Shown here: piece by piece, positions 12,809 through 23,006 of the stretch | Position numbering within the stretch: position 1 is the first letter of the stretch | Layout of the letters: each line of letters opens with the position of its first letter | Notes under the pieces: model-generated | What the model was told of the DNA's origin: nothing | What the model saw: the letters and a program-made list of their open reading frames with translations, nothing else | The model's database searches: none | Made by a program: the position numbers and the translations under genes | Assembly (NCBI GenBank): GCA_013399695.1 | Contig: VXAU01001104.1 | Coordinates: 93,707 to 157,706, forward strand | Source: Formicarius rufipectus | Taxonomy: Eukaryota > Chordata > Aves > Passeriformes > Formicariidae | Length of the DNA: 64,000 nucleotides | Direction of reading: 5' to 3'

Positions 12809-13890
12809 AGCTGCCTGTTCACACACACCTTCTTCCTGCAAAGGAAAAAGAAGCAGTTGTTTGGAGTGGTTAAACTTTACCACAGATGCCTCTTTTAATA
12901 CCCCTGGAACAAAACATTATTTACCCACCCAAGCTGTTACAGCTTCTTCTGTTCAATTCCCAAAACATCACTTTTAAAAAACAAAACCAAAGTACATTCT
13001 CTTTTCTGCATCACCTTCTACTGATTTCAAGTAGCAGATTTTACATTTGTTATTATTTTGGAGACTACAGTGGATTTGTTCACCAGACATATAGTTAGGA
13101 TTAAAGTGATTCAAATCTCGACAGTACAAATTTCAAGTCATTAAAAGCTGCTTGCAAATTCTGATTTCAGTCTGTTGATGAACAGACTTCTAATTACCAT
13201 ACAATTGCTACCTGAAGAGAGACAGGCATGTAATTTTAAAATAGAAAATTATAGCTTTTCTTCAAATTATTAAACGATAGTTATTAAGTTGTAATATTAA
13301 GAAGGGGGTAAAAAATAAGATTTACTGAGAAGAAACTTGAATATTGGGGTTTTCCTTATTCTTTCTTATCAATAGTTAAGCTTCTCTATGCAAAATGTTT
13401 CTGTTTCAAATTATTTAGTCAGCCTATACTGAACTACAGAATTGTTTAAAATCAGACTACAAAATGTTACATACACTATCTAATCAACACAGCACATGCA
13501 AATGTCAACCCAACATATTGATATGATTAAGCCCAGCCAATTATATTGATTTTCTTATAAAAAATTATGCAAAACATACAAGACAACACTGTTAAAATAA
13601 CTCACTTCACGTTGAAGGAGAAAACTGATTTGAAGAGGAGAGAGAAGTGCATCCAAGAATCCTCCAAAGTATAAATCCTCCAAAATACAAATACAGGGCC
13701 AAAGAAAACCAGACTGTCAGAAGATCCCAGGACCCTGGATGAACAGCTTCCCAAGTGCATCTGGATGATGGAGCATCACTTGGTACCAGGAAAACATGAC
13801 AATACTGCTGGGTTTGCTGGTTAGGATAATTCACACTTGGAACAGAGTCTGACTGCAGTCTTAATGAACAAAAATAAAGGATGAAACCCC
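12809..13890 (+). other. LCTL: Probable LCTL 3' UTR
   Basis: About 1.1 kb of AT-rich non-coding sequence from the LCTL stop to the first canonical plus-strand AATAAA (13873-13878). I see no gene or repeat family in it. An ATTAAA-type signal near 13100 could give a shorter UTR; the choice is inferred only. Confidence 0.5.
13873..13878 (+). promoter_or_regulatory. LCTL: AATAAA polyadenylation signal, probably LCTL
   Basis: Canonical AATAAA on the plus strand about 1.06 kb after the LCTL stop. It faces the ZWILCH signal on the other strand 25 bp away. Confidence 0.55.
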
Positions 13891-13902
13891 AAAGTGCACA
13901 AC

Positions 13903-13908
13903 TTTATT
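13903..13908 (-). promoter_or_regulatory. ZWILCH: AATAAA polyadenylation signal of ZWILCH
   Basis: TTTATT on the plus strand, i.e. AATAAA on the minus strand, about 260 bp after the ZWILCH stop codon. Cleavage 10-25 nt further would fall near 13880-13893, inside the presumed LCTL 3' end. Confidence 0.7.
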
Positions 13909-14165
13909 GACTGCTCGTAAATACACGGACAAAACAATTACTCTATTTTCAAAACACACTGTACAATGTTACATCCACAATATTTACAAACAAACCCACT
14001 GAATTGTGGCTGTGGAGGTCCCACCTGAGCACATTAAAGCCCAAAGCTCAGGAAGGATGAACAGTTCTTTAAATGAGAGTGTTTCTAAGAATTCTGTTGG
14101 GACACAGGACACTGAACTTGCCCTCTACTGTACCTTGGCAGGGCTGCCTGCAGAGCAACAGCAAG
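13909..14165 (-). other. ZWILCH: ZWILCH 3' UTR
   Basis: Non-coding sequence between the ZWILCH stop (14168-14166) and its AATAAA. It is continuous with the terminal coding exon, with no sign of a further splice. Confidence 0.7.
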
Positions 14166-17100
14166 TTAAGTGAAAGGCAGGGGGCTGCACCTGGTCACTG
14201 CAACAAAATAGAGCCTTTCTTCAGTGCTTCCATTCCCTGGGGAGTCAGAGAAGAGGTCTGTGGGGACAAGGGGAGGGCTGGGATTAGCTACACTTCTTGG
14301 CAAGGCTGGGAGGATCTCATGGAGCAGCTTCAAGGACTGGGGCCAAACCTTCAGTTCGAGCGAAGCACTTCATGACAAAAACCAGCAAGGGCAGGAAAGC
14401 TTTACCAAATCATCACATTCCATCAAACCTCACCCCCAGAAAGCAAATCATTCCTTTTTCACTTGTTCTACATTCGATTGCAGCAAGGAATGGCTTCTCC
14501 CCTTAGCACCTGCTTCCTTCCCTGTATAGAGACCAGCATAGCTAACAGGGGAATTTCTCTTTCAAACCATTCTGATACGCTGGCAAAGATTTTAGGAACA
14601 AGCAGCACGATTTTGTGGATAACATTTAACCATATCACATTTGGCACTGTCTTTTCACCTCAACTCTAAAACCAGAATTCAGACAAGGTGAAAAAGCAAA
14701 AAGTCACCACTTTCTGAGAATATTCCATTCTGTAAGGACCACCTCAGGCTTTCACTAAAAGGCAGAACATCACTTTGCTTTGACGAAAAGTCAATGCAAG
14801 TACAGCAAAGTTCAGACCCCCTGAACTCAGCATAAAACTGAATTTGCTTGAAGTGTGTGCCTTCATTATTTCCTTTCACCACAAACATTCCTTACCTGAG
14901 TGGCTGGATGCCATGTGTTCAACTGGAGGGTTAGTACTAACTTGCCACACTGTTTTAACCTCCTTTGATCCGTGCCCACTGCTTATCTCCACCTTCCACA
15001 TTTCAGGGTGTTCACTGAGAGAATAAAAATAAAAAACCATCAAAATTCAGTCACATCTGAATTTTAATGCTGCAGACACTGCAGTTTCTCTTACTTTTGA
15101 TAGAACTTCTTCACTACCGCTGGTCTGATGGGCAGCTGAAACACGTGCTTCTCATTCAGAGGGTTTTCCTTGTAATACTTCATGCAAATCCTACAACAGA
15201 TATCACCCAGTTGTTTTCTTTGGAGAAACGCTTGTGCAACCCTGCAGAGACCTTGGGCAAAATTAACCACATTCTCTCACATTTTATTATCTCCTTTAGT
15301 TTCCAATTCTTAGTCACAAAGCAGCATTTAGCAGCCAATCCCACTGCTCCTTCTGCAGCCTCACTATCAGCAGCGTTAAGGAGGCTGCTTTTCCTAAGTG
15401 TTTCGTTACAACTGCCAAAGAATCTCTGCTTCTTATTGCTATTTAAGGAGAAAAAAGTAAAAATGAAGTAGTTACTGTGTCAGAGGGAAGAGGTTCTCGT
15501 GCCTAAACTGCAGCAAGACTCTGCAGTTGACCATTATTTCCAGCATGTGGTGAAGCTTCTGAACACGATGAACTTGTTCCTGCAGATCCACGTCCGTGGA
15601 AATGAAATAATCCTGGAAGAGCAAAGAGCTGCTGCTCTGACCTCAGCACTCCATTCCACACACACACGCATCCTCAGGGAACTAAAATCATCTTCCTGGG
15701 GCTTTGACAACCCAACATTTTAAGAGAGGCCCAGCAGACTTAACACAGTGGGAACAAAGGTTCACTGCCCTGGCTGACAGTGACCTGGATCAGACACCCA
15801 GCTAATTACATGGGAATTAGGAAACAATGACATTCCTGCAGTTTGTTGTTCCCTCTCATGATGTGCAATTTGGTTTCTCAGCTGATAAGCATGACATGAC
15901 CTGCATCCCCCACCATCAGCTAAGCATGCCCCCCACTTTATGCTGCTTTCAGTTTAAAAATACAACTAAAGCATCTCACCAAGTAGGTTAATGTTGCAAG
16001 TTCCTGGCCTGTAAAATTAACAGGAGGAAAAAAAAAAAAATTAAAATTTAACACATAGGATCAGATAAAATATAAGCAAGATCCAGGCAATCAAGGGAAC
16101 TGTACCAAAGGAAAGTACAAAGTCACTAAGAATGTAATGCTATTTATTGCCATGACTGCTCATTCAAAAGAAGAAAAAAGCCCTGCCCAGTGGCATGGTA
16201 GAGGCATGATTTTTATTGACCACCAAGGCTGCACAGTGAAGAAACCCACCACACACTTTCACACAACCACCCTCCTTGGGACATTCAGGCTTACAAGTGG
16301 TGAAAATAAAAAAAGCAAACGAGACAGAATGAAAACAGGATGACAGAACAAAACAGAAATGAAGGAGGTAACAACAGTGGTGAAACACAAAGTTGCAGCT
16401 CTTTTGAAACAAGTTAGTTGTTTTAAACTTTGAAACCCTGTACAGCTGAAAAGTTCTGTTATGAAGGAGCTGCAAACTGCACTGCAGCAGATGGGAACAG
16501 AAGAGAGACTGAGGTTACCAGAAAGTTGAGTATTTCCTGCATGAAATCCCTTTTCCTCTTGAATTTCTGCTCACATTAACAGGGATCAGGCTCACCTATG
16601 AAAAAACTGACATAATCCTTCTTCATCTTATCCAGCCCAATCTCGAAGAGCATCTGAATGGGAGTGATGCCACTGAGGGAAACAGCCTCCATCTGCCCGT
16701 GATAGGACTGCTGAATCAATTTACGGAGGAAACTGCTGCTCCCCTGGTGAATCTAAACATGGAAAGTTTTCCTGGGATGGAACTGTGTGTGAAACATCAC
16801 AGACACTGCTTAAAAGCACCCACCAGGGAAACAAAAACAAACTGTGACATGTGAAAGCAATTTAAAAACAGTAACACACAGAGAAGGGCAGCGAAGTGAT
16901 CAGAACTATGTTCCACTTGACACTACTCCCAATTTGAAGGTTCAATCTGAAATACAAATACATACCCAGGGCTGAATCTCACCACGTTCCAGGGACTTTA
17001 TGACCAGTGTGAAACAGTCTACCAGCTCCTGATAGGAACTGACACCTTCCAAGACAAAGACACAGTATTTTAATTACCTGTCCAGGCCTTTTCTCTGGCT

Positions 17101-20100
17101 GTTAAATCATTAACAGGTCCACAAAGCAAACCCCTCAGTTAAAGGAGAGCTGAAGTGTCAGACTGCTCTGCCTGTGGTAACTTTGTCACATGGTGACTTC
17201 AAAAAGGGGTGCTCTAAAGAAACAATGATCAGAGAGCACTGAAGCGTGGATGACTCAGAGCATGGCAGGAGCAGATTGGCATAGCCAGATTTTGGCACCA
17301 TTCTCTCTATACACTGAAAACAGTCCCTCAGATCTAGAAAGAAAAAAATGTTATGAAGTTTCAGTTTTAGTGCAGATGAATACTACCAGTTGTTTAGTGC
17401 AGTCAAATAAAATGAAATCTAGGATCTCCTGCTGGGGGCTGGCCTGCCTTTGTATGTTGTAAGAAAGTATATCATCTTGCATAGCTGAAATGAGCTCTTT
17501 GATAAAAGACTGTTGATACCAGGTTTCTAAAGCACTGATCAGTCCTTAGAACTCAGAAATCTACACCCCTTTCCCTGACAAAGCAATATGGGACAGCAGA
17601 CACGGGAAAGAGGAGACTGAAAGGAAAACAGGTGGGACAAATCCCCTCAATACACTTACTCCTCATTTTGCACCATAATTGTTCAGCAAAATCCAGGTCT
17701 CCTCTCTCACTGAAGATTGATTTTATGTAACTGTCCACTGCAGCTGTGTCACACTTGATTTTCTGAAAGAGGTTGTTGGTCTCCAATAAAAAAGGGTGCT
17801 TGAGATTCAAGAACCTCACCCATCTGAACTTCTCCAGAGATCAAAGCTGGATGCATCACTAATACCTTCTCTTTTCCAGGGAAACTACCACTGCTTACTA
17901 ATTTGGAAGCATATTTTTATTTCAAAGTGAGTCTGATCGTTTCCAGAATTACCACACTGGATAACTAGCCTTGGCTGAGGGAGCAAAGCCTACTGTCAGA
18001 GGGCCTTCAGATCCCAGCCAAGTGTCATCTGCTCCCAGCAGTGCCCTGGGAGGGCAAAACCCACACATACAAATTCTCAGAGCAGAGAAGTACTCTCCTG
18101 CTATCCTGATACAGAATGTTTCTGGTTTAATTGACACGGAAAGTAACATTTTCAGCTATCAACACAGCAGAAACAGAACAAGAGATCCATCATTCTTTAC
18201 ATCTATCTATTTACATATATAAATAACACACAAGACACAGTAAAAATCTGAAATAACTACAGTTCCATGAGAAATAACACAGCAACTGTTAGGAAATGGC
18301 ACACACCTCTGTTTCATTCTTGTTCCCAGATGTACCATCTCCATCCAGCTTCTTCTTTAAATCTGGCATAGGAAAAAAACCCAACACATTTCAGCCCAAT
18401 GAAAAAGTGTCATCAAGCCCACCACACTAATCCCCAGGCACAGCATTAACAAACAAATATTCTAAGAGACACAATGTGTTCATTTTACAAGTGGTTTTAC
18501 TGGGTAGGGACACAATCTGAAAGAACTTTTCAAATGTATTCTGTATTATGATTACTTTTATAGATGATATTAGGGCAAAGAAAAATGACAGATCCTTACA
18601 AGCTATCTGCGTACTCTGTGCATGTGGTCACAGCACCCAAATTAACAACTCCAGTTCTAATGCTTCAAAAATTGAAGGTGGAATTTCCTTTTATTTCTGT
18701 GAAATCCTTCTCCCAGTGGAACAAGCAGTCCTTACCAGTCAGGAATTCCTGGACCAGTTCCAGAGCTGATTCAGATTCCAGAGGCTCAGGCCACTCAGTC
18801 ACACCTGTCTTCAAACCTTCAGCCAAAGCCTAAAGGCAGCAGGAAAATCAGAACACCAAATCAGTTCTTGCTGGAAGGTCTGCACAAGTCACACTTTGAC
18901 TGGATGAGTTCTCCTCTTATATCCAAAACTAAGAGTCCACTCTGAGTTTAATTTAAAATAAAAGCTCAGATTTGCCTTTGAAACACCTGCTGAATGTTTA
19001 AATCAAGTGTGTTACTAACCATAAGTTGTCTGTGAGCGTGGGACTGGGATGTGTGCCCTGTACTTACGAGGAGCAGCTGCAGTTCCCGGAACACCTGGGA
19101 CACAGGACTTCTGGGGTCCCCACACTCCAGGGCAATGTTCTGCAAGTCCCAGAAGGGAATGTCAGTTCCAGACCATAGAAATCAATGTCCTAAAGCTGTC
19201 ACCACTGAAATGCACCTTAGCATCACTTAGAGTTTAGACTAGGAGCAGGGTTAGTTGGCCGTGTCTGTTACCCTTCACGCTGCTCATGATGTAAGCTGTG
19301 CAAAGAGTTTGGGTTTGCTTTTCCCATCTGCACTCACCAGTGTGGCAGCTGAAATCAGTGGGGGAGTCTCCAGAATCTTATCAACAATATTCCACGTAAT
19401 ATCAACATATATATTGCTTCCAGATTCTATAACTGTGTCCTCTATTGCAGCAACTTGGATCAGTTCATACTGAGCAAATCCTTTTGTTGTCACCTACAAA
19501 GAACAGATTTAAGAAATAAAAACAAACCCACCACAACGTTGATTGGTTTGTATGCAGGCAAAGTCACTTGAAAAGCATTTCACAAACACACAACAAAGGG
19601 TTCATATCAGACAAATGCATTCCAAACATTACATTCAGACAGTCTGCTGTACTATAGAATCACACTAAGGTGAGTTTCTATATAGAATCTATAAAGCTTC
19701 CCAAACCAGCACTAGAAATCCCAAAACCGAGTTTTTAAACATAAACTGAAGAGATGGATGTAAAAACCTACAACAGATGAATGATGTCTTCTTTTATGTT
19801 CCATTTTGAGCTCTTCCAGGTTTGCAAAACAGGTTTTATCAGCTGTAGGACCTAGGAAAGAAATGAGAATCAGAAAAACATCTGACACAACTCAAATGTG
19901 CCACTTAAAATTCATTCCCAATGCTCCATTTGGCCAAGCATGAATCCTGATACCCTTCAGAAAGCAGGGATTCTCCTTTCATTTGTCTCATTGATAAGAG
20001 CTGCTGTGAGCACAGAAATGTTCACTGGGAGTCAGAGGCTGTGTAAGAAGATGAATGGCAGCAGTTTGAATGTGCTGTTACTGCACCTGAGTGTAGGTCA

Positions 20101-22675
20101 GCCTGCACAGATAGAGGTGCTCTAACTATATTAAAAAGCTATTTCCCCCCACAGCACTCACTGAAAGCACCTTTTCTCTCTTTTTAAAACTAGGAATATA
20201 GAGAATTCCCAAGCCAACTCACACACAGACACCACTGTGACACCAGAATCCCCACATTTTCAAGCCTTCCTCCTTTAATTCCATGTGCAAGATCCAACCT
20301 CACCCTCACAAGAGACCACGTAGATGTTGATGCCTGTGATTTTCTTGGCAGCTCTGAGAGGCTCAGCTCCAATCCAGCAGGTATGCTCAGGATCACAACC
20401 ATCACACCTGACCCACAGGGGAGGCAGCACACCCACCTCACTCAGCCCCAAGTGGGGCATGTTTGGATTCTGCACCATTGCATACAAGGAAACCAACTGC
20501 CTAGAAATAGGAACAGGAAGAAAATAAGACGCCAGCACCAGAGATAAAAGTATCCCTTGTTAAAACTTGACTCCTCTCTACCATACTCTGTTAGCAGATT
20601 CAAATCATCTCACAAAAAGAATGCAGGATTATAACTCTTTTTAGATGAAGCACAATGAGGAAAGTATCACACCTGAAAATATATTCAATATAATATTTTG
20701 ATTTAGATTGAATAATCTAAACCATAAAATTCAATATGATTTTAAGTTCATTAAAAGAATACACTAGTTAAGCAAACCACATTTTGATACCATGGCTTGG
20801 TGCTTTAACAACACCACGGACTCCAATCAGATTTTTAATCTTTTTTTTTTAACATGTAGTTTATCAAGAAAACAAGCACTGAAGTCTGAGGGAGCTTTTT
20901 TGCTCCCCTACACCCAGGGAATCCCATGAACCCCAAGGCACAGCTCACAAGTGCTTTTCCACTACCTCATTTAGCTACTTTATGAAACACTTCCAGCCAG
21001 GAGGGGCCATTTTGCAGGATGAAAAACAATACAGGTGCTGAAAATATGGAAGAGAGAAAAAAGCTGCAAAATAAAGAAACCTTTGACACTTACTTTGCTC
21101 TTCCCACAGAAAGAGCTGCTGGGCCAGGACTCTCCTTTGACAAAAGCTCAGAGGGAGAAAGAGCTTCCTCTGTTTTTGATTCTTCCAGTGAGTCACTTTC
21201 TTCATTGGGTGTCTATAAGGAAAAGGTGGAGATAAGTCAAAAACTGCAGGATGTGTGAAAATATTGGTGGGAATTCAAAAGTCTGGATGACATTTTAAAA
21301 ACTTAACAACTGACACACACACACTTACTGCTTTCTGCAAAATGTACACTGGACTGTTTCCATTCCAAAACCTTTCAACAGGGCTTTTGCAGCTGCCACC
21401 AACCAGATAGATCTCTACATCACTCTGAAAAACATAACTGAAACATTTAGAAGACATTATATAGAAATGCTACATCCCAGTGATTTTTTTATACCAGAAA
21501 CTGCAGAATCAGCTAATTCCAACCCCACTGCAACCATTCAAGAAGCACAGTCTTCTTTACCTGAGAACACTCCATGCCATGGGTGGATTCAAATCAACTG
21601 TGAAAATGCAACGACTTTCAACATTCAACCAATCCACACAGAGTTTAAATTCCAAAAGCTGATTCTAGGAGAGACTGAAAGTTGGTTCTCTAAACAAAGG
21701 TTCAGAGAATCTAAGCTATGAGGGAGCACTGAAGTGACAACTGCTGCCATCAGACACCCCCGAAATGGAGAATGCCCAGTAACATCAACTATCAATCAAT
21801 TGCTTCTTTGAATATCTCTAAATGCCATTGGGAGACATTTCAAAAGAAATCCCCAATCCTGTCTCAAGAATGAAAGAATCTCAATATTTACTTAAGCTTT
21901 CCCACACAGAGCAGCGTTGCCTGATTCTTTACATCTAGTCTGTTTTTCACATCACTATGTATTTAAATAGCTACCTGGGTTTATTTTTACACTATTACCA
22001 AATTAGAAAAATCCCACAATTAACCCAACCGTTAAAACAACCATCCTATGACTTTACCTCATAGAGATACCGATGTTCAGGGATACTCTCCCTTCCCTCT
22101 TCATATATTCTGAAAGAAAAAGAACCGCTGACAAACCTGACCTTTCCCCCTCAGCATCCCTAATTAAAGGGCAAAATTAGCCACTCTCACTACACACCAC
22201 AAGCACCGGCGCCTCGGTCACCTCCGGGACACCCCCGGAACCGATCCACACGGGAGCGGGACAGGGAACGGGGCAGGGAATGAGGCATTGTCGGGACGAG
22301 GAACGGGGCTGGGAATGGGATCGAGAATAAGGCAAGGGGAACGGGACCGGGACTGGGGCATTGCCGGGAATGGGACAAGGAACGGGACCGAGGCATTGCC
22401 GGGAATAAGAATGGGGCAGGGGGAAAGGGACAAGGAACGAGGCCGATCCCCAGCAGCGCAGGATCCCGCCCAGCCCCAGCAACTGCCCCATAGTGTCCCA
22501 CCGTCCCAGCAGCGCCCCCAGCCCCAGGAATAGCCCCGGGATTGCCCCACAATGTCCCACGGGCGCTGCAGCCCCCTCAGCCTCAGGAATACCCCCGGGA
22601 TTGCCCCACAATCACCCACCGGCGCAGCAGCACCGCTAATTCGCCCCCCGCTCGCCGCCGCCGCTCCGCCGCCAT
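14166..22675 (-). CDS. ZWILCH: Zwilch, RZZ kinetochore complex subunit, 18 coding exons, 596 aa
   Basis: Exons in transcript order (high to low): 22675-22620, 22109-22058, 21424-21329, 21212-21094, 20500-20304, 19851-19772, 19493-19338, 19139-19068, 18829-18736, 18362-18307, 17762-17660, 17045-16966, 16752-16596, 16008-15980, 15612-15476, 15190-15095, 15014-14896, 14257-14166. All junctions are GT-AG and all phases match. Zwilch joins ROD and ZW10 in the RZZ complex, which recruits dynein and Mad1-Mad2 to unattached kinetochores for the spindle checkpoint. Recognisable blocks are PPLWVRCD and TCWIGAE (exon 5), TKGFAQYEL (exon 7), TGVTEW (exon 9), LDFAEQLWCKM (exon 11), QSYHGQMEAVSLSG (exon 13) and VQKLHHMLEI (exon 15). 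Human Zwilch is 591 aa. The frame is open for 60 codons upstream to an ATG at 22855, but MAAERRRRAGGEL aligns with the start of the family. The C-terminal exon is weakly conserved and was placed by splice phase and the STEERLYF stretch. Confidence 0.94.
22255..22445. repeat. GC-rich degenerate minisatellite in ZWILCH intron 1
   Basis: Repeated 'gggacagggaacgggg' and 'gggaatgggac' style units on the plus strand. The long R/G/P-rich frames across it on both strands are products of the repeat. Confidence 0.75.
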
Positions 22676-23006
22676 CGGCGCCACAACTGAACGTCCCGCG
22701 GAGCTCTGTGAGGGGCGGGTGGCGCGCCGCGCTGGATCCCTCCGCCGAGAAGGAGTCCCTCTCTTTGACACGGGACTGAGAGGGACAGGAACGACCGGAG
22801 AGCTCGGGATGGGCCCTGAGAGACGCGCCGGGGCCGGGAACACCGTGGCCCTCACCGGAGCCGGGGCCAGAGCTGGGGTCGGGGGCCGACGGGGCGGGCA
22901 CGGCGCGGAGGGACATGGATTTTAATTAAGGGAAGGCGACGCGTCCTTCCTTTTCCGGGCGGGGCGCGGCGCGGACGGGCGGGCCACGAGCAGCTCCGCC
23001 GGCGCC
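22676..23006. promoter_or_regulatory. Bidirectional ZWILCH/RPL4 CpG promoter with RPL4 5'TOP start
   Basis: The two start codons are head to head, 332 bp apart, in a CpG-rich island. GGGGCGGG boxes lie at about 22712-22719 and 22891-22898. On the RPL4 side a pyrimidine tract at 22944-22956 (tccttccttttcc) fits the 5'-terminal oligopyrimidine start of ribosomal protein mRNAs. An AT-rich element (tttaattaag, 22921-22930) sits about 20 bp upstream, where a TATA-like box would be. The implied RPL4 5' UTR before the ATG is about 55-60 nt. The same divergent pairing is known in mammals. Confidence 0.8.

Noticed and set aside
14679..14888. Possible ZWILCH last exon ending in FSESGDFLLFHLV
   Set aside because: No acceptor in the right phase precedes it. 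The exon at 14257-14166 has an acceptor, the right phase and STEERLYF similarity to the family C-terminus.
22218..22916. 232-codon minus-strand frame upstream of ZWILCH
   Set aside because: GC-rich promoter and minisatellite sequence; the conserved ZWILCH start uses another frame and short exon 1.
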